This document shows positions 29,771 through 37,722 of a stretch of DNA of 41,933 nt, in pieces. Source of the stretch: a virus. Numbering within the stretch: the first letter of the stretch is position 1; each line of letters opens with the position of its first letter. Both the position numbers and the translations under genes were made by a program. The DNA is taken from positions 1-41,933 of IMG/VR virus record IMGVR_UViG_3300045004_000250; one strand, 5' to 3'. Under the pieces are notes generated by a model that searched no databases, was not told the origin of the DNA, and saw only the letters and a program-made list of their open reading frames with translations.

Positions 29771-32221
29771 ATGGCACAGCCTAAGCCTTCAGAAGTTGCG
29801 ATGACTCCTCGTATCGCCAAGCTGATCGAGCTTGAGACGAGTGGTCGCATCAAGCCGGAACACCTTCAGGAATTGAATGCCTATCGTGCTCAGGGCATTG
29901 CACCGCCACGCCCAAAAGGAGCGCCAACGGCTGACATCAATCGCCTGTTCGATAATGACGAGGTGCTGCGTCAGATCGGGATGGCGCGCGAACTGGTTAA
30001 TCGGCGTCTCGCAGGCGGCGCGAACGTTCTTTGGTCGGGCGTGCCGAATACGGAATCGCGTGATCTTGCGGGCACACTGTCGACGATCGGCTCCAACATA
30101 ACGACGGGCAGGCTCGCCCAGCTCAAAGAATCGTCCCCGACGGGTGCATCCGGGTTTGGCAGTCTCACCGAGAAGGAGGGGCAGCTTCTTCGCGACGCGA
30201 TTGCTGCGATCGATCAGGGTCAGTCGGACGAAAAGCTTCTCGACAGCCTGAATACGATCGAGCGCCGCTATAAGAGGCTCTCCGGGGCGATGCGAGGCAT
30301 CAACCCCGATGAGGCTGAAAATCTGCCCACCATCAGCCCGTCGCCACCGCCCATGGGAGGTAAACGCAGTGAAGCTGTTCCGCCCGTTCCCGGCGTGTCA
30401 GGCGGGAACGGTCCCAATCCACCTGATGGAGGATCGCCGCTATCCCCTAATCAGCTAACCCTTGCGCAAGGCGGCGCTGCAACCGATGTCAGCGCGTCCA
30501 CGCGGGCGATGGAAGGTAAGATTGCCTCGCTTGTGGCGAGTGGCGCGTCGGCCGACGATGTCCGCGAGTACATCCGGTCGGCGGGGATCGATCCCGCTAC
30601 CGTTGCCGGCATCGACGAAGCGGTGAAGTTCCGGGCGGACAATCCTGCATATAAGGGAAGCTTCAGCGTCCAGTTGAGCAAGGCCGTCCCCATGTCGTCC
30701 ACAGAAAAGGCCATCAACTCACTGGCCCAATCGCCTGTGGGCGCGTTCGCCGTTGGTGCAGGAAATGCGGTTACCGGTGGCTATCTCGATGAATTGACCC
30801 CGGATCCAGCATTGTCGCAGGCCGGCAAGGAGTTGTTGCGTCGTGAAAACCCGGCGGCCGACTTCGCAGGTAACGTTGCCGGCGGAACCGCGATGGGGCT
30901 GGGCGGCGAGCTGGCTCTAGCGCGACTTGGAGTCAGGGGCGCTCAGGGCGTCCTAGCTCCGCGCGCATTGGCAGCAGATGCCGGCTATGGCGCGTTGTAC
31001 GGTTCCGGCGAAAGCAATGACGACCGGCTGTCTGGTGCCGGGCTGGGCGCGCTTGGCGGCGCCGGTGGGGGCGTCGCCGGGCGCTTCCTGACCAACTCGG
31101 TCGGTCGCGCAATCTCTCCCACTGGGGGAGCATTGCGCGAGCTTTATGAAGCCGGTGTGAGGCCGACTCTGGGACAGCGGTTCGTCAATTCTGGGTTGGT
31201 GGGCAATGCCGTGAATGCGACCGAGGAAGCCCTTCAGAGCATCCCCTTGGCAGGAGCAGCAGTACGCGGGGCACGAGGAAAGGCGCGCGAGCAATTCGAG
31301 CGAGGTGCCTTCAACTCTGCATTGACCGAGATCGGGGACAAGCTGCCTGATGAGATGGCGCTCGGAACCGAACCTCATGCTTATATGCAGCGCGCTTTCT
31401 CGGATGCCTATGACAAGGCGCGGTCAGGAATGTCCTTTGTACCCGATGCGCAATACCAGGCAGATCGCGCGGCGTTTGCCCAGGAGCTTGGCAAGGGCGT
31501 GCTCAGTGCGGATCAGGTCGAGAAGGTCACGCGCATTCTGGATAATGTCGTGACTTCGCGCCTTCAGGCCGGTCAAGGGTCTTTGACAGGCGACGCCTAT
31601 AAGGTCGCAGCATCGGAACTAGGGAAGGCATCGAAGAAGCTATCGGCCGCAGAGCCCTTGGTTGCGGACGCGCTCAGCGAATACATGAACATATTTGATG
31701 ATGCGGCACGCCGCAGCAGCTCGCCTGAGGCTGTGGCATTGTTGGATGCAGCCGACAAGGGGTACGCGAAGGCTGTTCGCATCGAACAGGCTGCGGCGGC
31801 ACGAGGAGCAAATCAGGAGGCGGGGCGATTCACGCCGAGCCAGTTTGATCGCGCCGTTCAGCAGGCAAGCGGGGGCGTGCGCAGCAGGGCCTATCTTCGC
31901 GGCGATGCGCTGATGAGCGACTATGCAGAAGCCGGTAAGGCTCTGTCTGACCGCTTGCCAGACAGCGGCACCCCGACACGCCTGATGACGGGTGCGCTCT
32001 TGGGTGCTGGAACGATAAAGATGGGGCCTGCCTTCGCCGTTCCTGTCGCGGCCACGATGCCCTACATGCCCGTCGCGCGAGACTTGGCGACGAGTTTCCT
32101 CGCACCTCGTTCATCGAAGAGATTGAGGACGCTGGGAGAGCTGTTCAAGCAGAATGCCGATGTCGGCGGCGCTGCGGGCGTGCCCGCGCTGCTAGGTCTT
32201 ACGGTGCCGCCTGGAGACTAG
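29771..32221 (+). CDS. Large ejection protein (P22 gp16 position), 816 aa
   Basis: ATG 29771 was chosen over an upstream frame start that lies inside the previous gene. Helical and disordered N-terminal part (about 1-280, LIELETSGRIKPEHLQELNA), a Gly/Ala-rich central region (about 330-460, VTGGYLDELTPDPALSQAGK, then GGGVAGRFL) that may interact with membrane, and a helical C-terminal half. Proteins of this build are common third ejection proteins in podoviruses; P22 gp16 has 609 residues. No lytic domain was seen. The stop ends the rightward virion operon. Confidence 0.7.
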   Translation: MAQPKPSEVAMTPRIAKLIELETSGRIKPEHLQELNAYRAQGIAPPRPKGAPTADINRLFDNDEVLRQIGMARELVNRRLAGGANVLWSGVPNTESRDLAGTLSTIGSNITTGRLAQLKESSPTGASGFGSLTEKEGQLLRDAIAAIDQGQSDEKLLDSLNTIERRYKRLSGAMRGINPDEAENLPTISPSPPPMGGKRSEAVPPVPGVSGGNGPNPPDGGSPLSPNQLTLAQGGAATDVSASTRAMEGKIASLVASGASADDVREYIRSAGIDPATVAGIDEAVKFRADNPAYKGSFSVQLSKAVPMSSTEKAINSLAQSPVGAFAVGAGNAVTGGYLDELTPDPALSQAGKELLRRENPAADFAGNVAGGTAMGLGGELALARLGVRGAQGVLAPRALAADAGYGALYGSGESNDDRLSGAGLGALGGAGGGVAGRFLTNSVGRAISPTGGALRELYEAGVRPTLGQRFVNSGLVGNAVNATEEALQSIPLAGAAVRGARGKAREQFERGAFNSALTEIGDKLPDEMALGTEPHAYMQRAFSDAYDKARSGMSFVPDAQYQADRAAFAQELGKGVLSADQVEKVTRILDNVVTSRLQAGQGSLTGDAYKVAASELGKASKKLSAAEPLVADALSEYMNIFDDAARRSSSPEAVALLDAADKGYAKAVRIEQAAAARGANQEAGRFTPSQFDRAVQQASGGVRSRAYLRGDALMSDYAEAGKALSDRLPDSGTPTRLMTGALLGAGTIKMGPAFAVPVAATMPYMPVARDLATSFLAPRSSKRLRTLGELFKQNADVGGAAGVPALLGLTVPPGD

Positions 32222-32288
32222 CCAGCGGGCGATGCCTACGCCCAACGCGCGACCGAACGCGGCTCCGATAATGCTCAGCATTGAGGGT

Positions 32289-32621
32289 TTATAGGGGTTC
32301 CTTGTGTTTTAGGCCAGCTTCTCTTTTTTTGACGAAAGCGCGGAAACTCTGGATGTCGTCGAACTTCCTGATTGGAAGCCATATGGATTGGCCATCCAGG
32401 TCTGAGGGCTCGTAGTAGCGCCATGTGCGGCCAGTCGCGGTATCGAGGATCATCATTCGCTGGTAGCCAGTCCTTTCAATCAAGACAAAGCGCTGCTTCT
32501 CGGATGGCGCTGCTGGCGGTTGAATCGCTGAGTTGAGAATGGTGACGGTAGTCAATGCTGCAATGCAGCATGTGATGGTGAATGCGCAAATACTCAACAG
32601 TGCCTTGCTAAGCTTGTCCAT
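32289..32621 (-). CDS. Small membrane protein in the sieA position, 110 aa
   Basis: ATG 32621 has GGGAGGGG upstream. One N-terminal membrane segment (about residues 8-31, LLSICAFTITCCIAALTTVT) is followed by a soluble domain (RFVLIERTGYQRMMILDTAT, then YYEPSDLDGQSIWLPIRKF). It is transcribed leftward after the Mnt-like gene, where P22 carries sieA, a superinfection exclusion gene. No sequence similarity to SieA is visible, so the assignment rests on synteny and membrane topology. Confidence 0.65.
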   Translation of the reverse strand: MDKLSKALLSICAFTITCCIAALTTVTILNSAIQPPAAPSEKQRFVLIERTGYQRMMILDTATGRTWRYYEPSDLDGQSIWLPIRKFDDIQSFRAFVKKREAGLKHKEPL

Positions 32622-32644
32622 CCACCCCTCCCGTTTCGGGGATG

Positions 32645-33004
32645 CTACGATTCTTTCAGGCCCTTTTCAACAAGGCGGCGAGCAAGAGCCTCCCGCTCCG
32701 CCTTGTTCGGCACGGGGTAGAAGACCACGCGGCCATCATCGACTTCTACGCGCCAGGGATTGGCTGCGAGGGCGAGCCCATCGTTCACGGCAGCGATAAA
32801 GCTCTTATCCCTAGTATCCTCTGATATCATCTCCAGAAACATCGCGATTTCGTGGAGATTGACGCTCGGGTGCGGGAATTCTCGCTCCAAAACGGATAGG
32901 ATCAGCGCGTTCAGGCTCTGGTTCGCCTGTTGTGCAGCGAACTGCACGCGCTCTTTCAGGTCAGCCGGAAGGCGAAGCTTCATTTGCGGGTCTTCGCGAG
33001 ACAT
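32645..33004 (-). CDS. Mnt-like ribbon-helix-helix repressor
   Basis: 119 residues from ATG 33004, preceded by TTTGGAG. The N-terminus is an Arc/MetJ-type RHH: strand QMKLRLP (about residues 7-13), then ADLKERVQFAAQQANQSLNA and LILSVLERE. The C-terminal part (about 50-119) is longer than in P22 Mnt (82 residues) and ends in helices (NKAEREALARRLVEKGL) that may form the tetramer. It is divergent from the Arc-like gene across three operators. It is expected to repress the antirepressor in the lysogen. Confidence 0.85.
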   Translation of the reverse strand: MSREDPQMKLRLPADLKERVQFAAQQANQSLNALILSVLEREFPHPSVNLHEIAMFLEMISEDTRDKSFIAAVNDGLALAANPWRVEVDDGRVVFYPVPNKAEREALARRLVEKGLKES

Positions 33005-33033
33005 GGCGACTCCAAATTTTCTTATCCTATGGA

Positions 33034-33092
33034 CCACGGTGGGGTTGACTTCAAGGAACCACGGTGGTGTAACTGCTTCGGAACCACCGTGG
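33034..33092. promoter_or_regulatory. Three immI operators at 25-bp spacing
   Basis: CCACGGTGG at 33034-33042 and 33059-33067, and CCACCGTGG at 33084-33092. The third is the most symmetrical, AACCAC-C-GTGGTT. Start-to-start spacing is exactly 25 in both intervals. Site 2 fills the spacer of the rightward promoter, site 1 lies just before its -35 box and site 3 around the transcript start. Probable targets of the Mnt-like and Arc-like proteins. Confidence 0.8.
33045..33073 (+). promoter_or_regulatory. Promoter of the Arc-like and antirepressor genes
   Basis: TTGACT (33045-33050) and TGTAAC (33068-33073) with a 17-base spacer that contains operator 2. Start of transcription is expected near 33080, within operator 3's left edge, and 30 bases before the GTG of the Arc-like gene. 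Confidence 0.6.
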
Positions 33093-33110
33093 TTCTGGAA
33101 GGAGGTTTAA

Positions 33111-33272
33111 GTGACATCGCAGATCGCGCCCTTTGGATTGCGAATGCCGGATCGGCTTAAGGAGCAGGTTCAGCAGCTCGCGCGCGCGGAGGACCGTTCG
33201 ATGAACAGCTTCATCGTGCGGACCCTGAAAACTGTCGTCGAAGAGAAAACGGCGTCCGAGCCCACGGTGTAG
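33111..33272 (+). CDS. Arc-like ribbon-helix-helix repressor, 53 aa
   Basis: Starts at GTG 33111 after the strong site GGAGG. The product begins MTSQIAPFGLRMPDRLKEQV and has the Arc order: strand FGLRMP (compare FNLRWP of P22 Arc), helix A (DRLKEQVQQLARAED), turn RSMNS, and helix B (FIVRTLKTVVEEK). It has 53 residues, the same length as P22 Arc. In P22, Arc limits its own and ant transcription after infection; the same role is likely. It was too short for a 60-residue filter. Confidence 0.85.
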   Translation: MTSQIAPFGLRMPDRLKEQVQQLARAEDRSMNSFIVRTLKTVVEEKTASEPTV

Positions 33273-33287
33273 GAACCGGCCCGGACG

Positions 33288-33304
33288 CCTTTCACATCGA
33301 AAGG
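33288..33304 (+). promoter_or_regulatory. Hairpin at the ribosome binding site of the antirepressor gene
   Basis: CCTTTC (33288-33293) and GAAAGG (33299-33304) pair perfectly with a 5-base loop. The 3' arm contains the AAAGG that serves ATG 33312, so initiation should be damped. In P22 the ant mRNA is controlled at the same step, by the sar RNA. Confidence 0.45.
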
Positions 33305-33311
33305 ATCGAAT

Positions 33312-34160
33312 ATGAACGCAGCAACACATAAGTCATTTCGCGAGCAGACACCAGCGATTGTCGTCAACAACGTGTCGATGCTGCCTATCGAGGTGAATGG
33401 TGAGCGCGTCGTCACCCTCGCCATGATCGATAGGGTCCACGGACGGTCAGATGGCACTGCCAGACGAAACTTCAACGCGAACCGCTCTCGGCTCGTTGCC
33501 GGAGAGGATTTCTCAAAAATAAGCGCGGACGAATTTCGTACGCGCTTCCCAGGGCAATTGTCTGGACGCGTGACCGAGGATGTCACGGTCCTAACCGAGT
33601 CCGGCTACCTCATGTTGGTGAAGAGCTTCACCGATGATCTTGCCTGGGCGGTCCAGCGCAGCCTTGTGCGAACATATTTTGCGAAGCCGGCGAACAACGA
33701 CCCACAACCGCTTCATGTCGCCGAATCCCGAGAGTTCCGCCTTGCGATGAATCTCAACCTCAAGATGGCGAAGATGGCGGGGCTCGTCGGCAATCAGGCT
33801 CTCATCTCTGCCAATAACGCGACAGCCAAGCTGACAGGCGTTAACGCCCTTAAGCTTCTGGGTGTATCGCATATGGATGCGCCGCAGAACGAAGCGCTGC
33901 TGATACCTACGGAGATCGGCAGGCGTACCGGCCTGGGGTCGGGACGGGTGGTTAACGCGCGGCTATGCCTCTTGGGTCTGCAATGGCAATTCCGGGACGC
34001 CAAGGGTCACGTTTATTATGAGCCCACGGATGCAGGGATCAAAGCCGGCGCGGTGATGCAGGACACCAGCAAAAAGAACGGAGACGGCACGCCCATTCGC
34101 CAGCTGAAATGGGCGAGTTCGATCATCGAATACCTCAAGGGCAGGGAGGGCACGGCATGA
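33312..34160 (+). CDS. ORF6N-domain antirepressor (Ant-like)
   Basis: 282 residues. The ORF6N domain covers about residues 12-125: VSMLPIEVNGERVVTLAMID, then RNFNANRSRLVAGEDFSKIS and VLTESGYLMLVKSFTDDLAW with QRSLVRTYF. The C-terminal half (about 150-282; KLLGVSHMDAPQNEALLIPT, then LGLQWQFRDAKGHVYYEPTD) is of the type found in phage antirepressors. It lies downstream of the Arc-like gene in the P22 immI order and should inactivate the CI-like repressor when made. Confidence 0.85.
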   Translation: MNAATHKSFREQTPAIVVNNVSMLPIEVNGERVVTLAMIDRVHGRSDGTARRNFNANRSRLVAGEDFSKISADEFRTRFPGQLSGRVTEDVTVLTESGYLMLVKSFTDDLAWAVQRSLVRTYFAKPANNDPQPLHVAESREFRLAMNLNLKMAKMAGLVGNQALISANNATAKLTGVNALKLLGVSHMDAPQNEALLIPTEIGRRTGLGSGRVVNARLCLLGLQWQFRDAKGHVYYEPTDAGIKAGAVMQDTSKKNGDGTPIRQLKWASSIIEYLKGREGTA

Positions 34161-34426
34161 CGGACCCCACGGAACTTCATCCGCCGTTGTCGCCGATCAA
34201 AATTACGCGGCATCCTGACGATGGCGACACATACCTGCTCAACATCCCGGCATGCATTCGTATTGCGAGGGAAGGCGAGACGGAAAAGTCGCGCCTTCTG
34301 TATCGAACGTATGTGGCCGAATACCGAGCTTTAGCCGGGAGCCCTCTCACCCACGAAGAGCGTGAAACGACTGCATGGTGGGCGGCCGCAACGAAGATGG
34401 GCTGGCGCTTCAAGCCGCTCGTCTGA
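34157..34426 (+). CDS. Hypothetical protein downstream of the antirepressor, 89 aa
   Basis: ATGA overlap with the antirepressor gene. The product has HPDDGDTYLLNIPACIRIAR, then EKSRLLYRTYVAEYRALAGS and a helical end with two tryptophans (TAWWAAATKMGWRF). No family is recognised. Co-translation suggests a role in the immunity switch, but no more can be said. Confidence 0.55.
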   Translation: MTDPTELHPPLSPIKITRHPDDGDTYLLNIPACIRIAREGETEKSRLLYRTYVAEYRALAGSPLTHEERETTAWWAAATKMGWRFKPLV

Positions 34427-34477
34427 ACAAGCGAACGGCGCGGAGTCTAGCACACCCCGCGCCGCTCTTGACCTCAA

Positions 34478-34494
34478 CACCTTCATCGGAGGTG
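34478..34494 (+). promoter_or_regulatory. Short hairpin covering an SD
   Basis: CACCT (34478-34482) pairs with AGGTG (34490-34494) across 7 bases and covers the GGAGGTG ribosome binding site of ATG 34498. Complements of an SD are short, so this one could be chance; it is listed because the same arrangement is stronger at other genes here. Confidence 0.3.
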
Positions 34495-34497
34495 AAT

Positions 34498-34704
34498 ATG
34501 GCTGCCGTTATCATACCATTCCCGACCAAGGGTACCAACAGGGAAGAATCGCAGAGGGAGAACAGCATTGCCCTCTATCGTGCTGACATCGAGCGCTACC
34601 GCATGGCGATCGCCATCGACACCGATCTTTTGAGGGCATGTGAGAGCAGATTGGCGCAACTGCTTGCCGAGGATGCCAAAATAACGAGAGGAATGGGCGG
34701 GTAG
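34498..34704 (+). CDS. Small hypothetical protein, 68 aa
   Basis: ATG 34498 with GGAGG 5 bases upstream, chosen over a longer upstream frame. The product (MAAVIIPFPTKGTNREESQR, then IALYRADIERYRMAIAIDTD and a helical end) begins with a short strand and continues as a coiled coil. No known family. It is the last gene before an intrinsic terminator. Confidence 0.6.
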   Translation: MAAVIIPFPTKGTNREESQRENSIALYRADIERYRMAIAIDTDLLRACESRLAQLLAEDAKITRGMGG

Positions 34705-34741
34705 GGATGCGGGCGCTTCCGCCTGATATTCCATGCGCATG

Positions 34742-34774
34742 AGGGCGGTTCTTCGGAGCCGCCCTTTCTCTTTT
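34742..34774 (+). terminator. Intrinsic terminator with UUCG tetraloop
   Basis: AGGGCGGTTC-TTCG-GAGCCGCCCT (34742-34765) is a 10-bp stem with one G-U pair, capped by a C(UUCG)G tetraloop, and is followed by TTCTCTTTT (34766-34774). It ends the immI-like operon before the tailspike gene. Confidence 0.9.
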
Positions 34775-34849
34775 CACAACGCGCCCTCTGTGCTAGAAAT
34801 CCCCCCGACAGCGCCAAGTGCGTCCAGCGGGTTGTGGGCCGCGTCACTC

Positions 34850-34885
34850 AGGAAACCACTTTAGCTCCCCAGCTAGAGGTTTCCT
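34850..34885 (+). promoter_or_regulatory. SD-occluding hairpin before the tailspike gene
   Basis: AGGAAACC (34850-34857) pairs with GGTTTCCT (34878-34885), and inside it TAGCT (34862-34866) pairs with AGCTA (34871-34875) around a CCCC loop. The only SD-like run, AGAGG (34875-34879), lies in the 3' side just before the TTG start at 34889. This combination should keep tailspike translation low unless the stem is opened. Confidence 0.6.
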
Positions 34886-34888
34886 GCA

Positions 34889-37414
34889 TTGACGACCCCG
34901 ACGCTTTTCGACACCGGCATATTCTCGGTCACTGGTCTACAGAGCGAACTCCTGATCGGAGCGAAGCTCTATTGGTACGTCGCGGGAACATCCATCCCGG
35001 CGACGACCTACGCAGATCCCGGGCTGACCGTCGCCAACCCAAATCCCGTAATAGCCGACGCCACTGGTCGCTTTCGGGAGATATGGCTTGGTGATGGGCC
35101 TTTCAAATATATCCTTGTCGCTCCGAATGGGGATTTGGGATCGCCTCTCGTTTCCGTTGACGACTTCACTCCGTCCGGCTCGCAAATAGACGGCGCCATC
35201 ACCGGACTGCTTGCGGATTTAGCCACCCCCACCGGCTCCTCCCTGATCGGCTTTATCCAGTCCGGAACCGGCGCCGTCGCGCGAACGGTGCAAGACAAGT
35301 TGCGCGATACGATCAGCGTCAAGGATTACGGCGCAGTTGGCGATGGTATCACCAACGACACCACCGCGATCCAGAACGCAATCAACGCGGCAGCGGGACG
35401 CGCGAAGGTTGTCTTTCCGGCGGGGACATATCTGGTCACCGCCAGTGCCAACGCGATGCCTTTCCCCTGGTTTGGCGGCATCGTCGTTCCGAGCAACTCC
35501 TATCTCTCGTTTGCGAAGGGGGCCGTCATTCAGGTCGCTTCGAACGCGCTGACCAAATATTTCTGCTTCAGCCTCTACGCCGTGCAGAACGTCGTGATCG
35601 AAGGCGCGACGATCATCGGGGATCGGACGACCCACACCTATTACAACTGGTTCAACACCCTCTCTGACCTGAACGCCAACAACTACCGCACCAAGGATAA
35701 TTACAACCCTGATCCGCCGGTCTGGCCTGATGGGTCGGTGGCCTATGTGAACGCCGACATATCGGCGAACAACGGAACCTATACGCGCCAGTCTGGCGTC
35801 TGGGTGCGGACATCTCCCACGGTTATTGCGTATGTCACCCATGAGTTCGGCATGGGGATCAACGTCTACAATTCCCAGAACGTCTGGATCGACAAATGCT
35901 CGGTCTCGAACTTCACCGGGGATTCGATATTCATTGGCGACAGTAATGTCGGGCCATCGCCTTCGAATGGCGCGGCTACCCGCTCGATATTCGTGACGGG
36001 CTGCAATCTGGAAGGTTCTCGCCGTCAGGGGATTTCGCTTGTTGGCGGCGGCGTCGTTGGGATCTCCAACAACAATTTCAAGAATATCGGCATCCGCCTG
36101 AACTTCCAGGATGGCACCGCCCCTCGGGCAGGGATCGATGTCGAATATGGGCTGCCGTACAAGTCGTCACTGGTCAACATCGTTGGAAACAACTTCACCA
36201 ACTGCGTCGGCTTCTCGGTCAGCCAGTATGACGGCAACAACGTGTCCATCGTCGGAAACACGATGGACACCCAGATATCCTATGGGTTCGGCGTCAATAC
36301 GACGATCAGCGGCAATTCGATTAACCTGCAAGCCGGTACGGCAACGGGGACAGCCATCATCGGTAATGGCCCGAGAACGCCGATCGCATTCACCTACACC
36401 CAGTCCGGCACGACGATGACCATCACGACGGCATCGCCTCATACGTCGAACAGCGGCGATGTTCGGTATTTCGAATTCTATGACGCCAACGGGATGGTCG
36501 TCTATAGTGGTGAATTCGTGGTTTCGGTCGTATCGGCCACGGTGCTGACGATCAATACACCCAACTACACGTCGGCCTCAGGTTCGGGCTCGCTGGCTTA
36601 CCCTATCAACAATATCGCGATCACCGGCAATACGGTCGTCGGAGGAGCGCTGAGCGTTTCTGGCTATGGTGTGACCGTATCTGGCAACCTTGTCTTTAAC
36701 GCTCCCAATCAGGCGATATTCTTGAATGCCAGTTGTAGAGATGTGGTGGTCAACGCCAACCACATTAACGGCGCCACCATCGGCGTGGCATCGGCTGCCG
36801 GCCATTCGAACGTTACCATTTCGAACAACATCATCAAGAATTGCAGAACCCAAGCCATTGGCGCAACCGGAGCAAACACGGTTGTAAAAGGCAATTCGAT
36901 CACCCGCTGCGCCGCCGGTATCGTTGCCAGTGCAGGCAATGGCAGCATCAGCGGCAATTTCATCAATCTCAGCGATTATCCGGTAGGGCCGAACAGCGCG
37001 ATCAGCACGGCAGGTGCGTCGACAGTTTATGAGGTATCGGAAAATACGATCCTCAATCATCCGAACGGCTACTGCATCAGCGTCGTCGCCCCGACGAAGA
37101 TCATCCGCAACAAGCTCCTCGGGTGGACTGGTGGCGGGGGGATTCTGGTCTCAGGTGCTGCTTCCGATGGCTCATCCGCCATCGGTAATATCATCGAGTC
37201 CAATCGGGCCACCACGGGTACGAGTATCGGCCTCACGGTCAGCGCCAACACCAAGTTCCGTGCCATCGAAAATGTGATCTACGGGGCGAATGCGGCGCTG
37301 TTCCGCTCAATCGACACGGCGGCCTCCACCAACAGCCGCATCACCAACAACGTCTACGACGGGACGATCAACAACAATGGGTCGGACACGCTGACCACGA
37401 ACGTGGCTTACTGA
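34889..37414 (+). CDS. Tailspike protein with pectate-lyase-like beta-helix
   Basis: 841 residues from TTG 34889. Residues 1-100 (LFDTGIFSVTGLQSELLIGA, then TYADPGLTVANPNPVIADAT) are a virion-attachment domain common to podovirus spikes. VKDYGAVGDGITNDTTAIQN (144-163) opens the right-handed parallel beta-helix, and repeated VxISNNxIxN-type rungs run to about residue 760 (for example VTISNNIIKN, GNTVVGGALSVSG). A trimeric enzyme that binds and probably cleaves a surface polysaccharide is expected. No autocleavage motif was recognised. Confidence 0.9.
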   Translation: MTTPTLFDTGIFSVTGLQSELLIGAKLYWYVAGTSIPATTYADPGLTVANPNPVIADATGRFREIWLGDGPFKYILVAPNGDLGSPLVSVDDFTPSGSQIDGAITGLLADLATPTGSSLIGFIQSGTGAVARTVQDKLRDTISVKDYGAVGDGITNDTTAIQNAINAAAGRAKVVFPAGTYLVTASANAMPFPWFGGIVVPSNSYLSFAKGAVIQVASNALTKYFCFSLYAVQNVVIEGATIIGDRTTHTYYNWFNTLSDLNANNYRTKDNYNPDPPVWPDGSVAYVNADISANNGTYTRQSGVWVRTSPTVIAYVTHEFGMGINVYNSQNVWIDKCSVSNFTGDSIFIGDSNVGPSPSNGAATRSIFVTGCNLEGSRRQGISLVGGGVVGISNNNFKNIGIRLNFQDGTAPRAGIDVEYGLPYKSSLVNIVGNNFTNCVGFSVSQYDGNNVSIVGNTMDTQISYGFGVNTTISGNSINLQAGTATGTAIIGNGPRTPIAFTYTQSGTTMTITTASPHTSNSGDVRYFEFYDANGMVVYSGEFVVSVVSATVLTINTPNYTSASGSGSLAYPINNIAITGNTVVGGALSVSGYGVTVSGNLVFNAPNQAIFLNASCRDVVVNANHINGATIGVASAAGHSNVTISNNIIKNCRTQAIGATGANTVVKGNSITRCAAGIVASAGNGSISGNFINLSDYPVGPNSAISTAGASTVYEVSENTILNHPNGYCISVVAPTKIIRNKLLGWTGGGGILVSGAASDGSSAIGNIIESNRATTGTSIGLTVSANTKFRAIENVIYGANAALFRSIDTAASTNSRITNNVYDGTINNNGSDTLTTNVAY

Positions 37415-37722
37415 TGAAAGGCGGGGCATTGCACGACATCGATTATCTCGGCGCGCAGGGCGGCAGTCTCGCGCTCGCCTTCGCGGCTGGTTGTGCGGCA
37501 TGCTGGGCCTTCATCAAAGCTTTCGTGACGGGACCTATCAGCAAGTCCTATGAGAAGCGGATCGCGGCTCTTGAGGAGCAGAACGACCGTTGCGAGGCGC
37601 GCACGCTCCAGCTTGAAACGCTGCTGTTCTTCCACGGCCCCGGCAACCTCCGTCAGGCGATGCAGACGGCGCTTTCCGAGGAGCGGATCGAGCGGATCAG
37701 GAAGGAAGGGGCGGGGGAATGA
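37414..37722 (+). CDS. Small membrane protein of the lysis cassette, 102 aa
   Basis: The ATG overlaps the tailspike TGA. One membrane segment (about residues 16-36, SLALAFAAGCAACWAFIKAF) is followed by a basic turn and a coiled coil (SYEKRIAALEEQNDRCEART). This topology fits a holin accessory or inner-membrane spanin-like protein; it stands directly before the endolysin. I cannot decide between these options. Confidence 0.6.
   Translation: MKGGALHDIDYLGAQGGSLALAFAAGCAACWAFIKAFVTGPISKSYEKRIAALEEQNDRCEARTLQLETLLFFHGPGNLRQAMQTALSEERIERIRKEGAGE

Noticed and set aside
32222-32288. Small hairpins (GGGCG/CGCCC and AATGC/GCATT) as a bidirectional terminator between the ejection operon and the sieA-position gene
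   Set aside because: Stems of only 5 bp and no T-tract; a terminator is expected here, but I cannot identify it with confidence.
33024-33056. Leftward promoter for the Mnt-like gene (TTGAAG with TAGGAT)
   Set aside because: The spacer would be 21 bases, too long for a standard promoter, and other pairings are poorer.
26537-37414. Diversity-generating retroelement, as in the podovirus BPP-1
   Set aside because: No reverse transcriptase frame and no template/variable repeat pair was seen near the fibre or tailspike genes.
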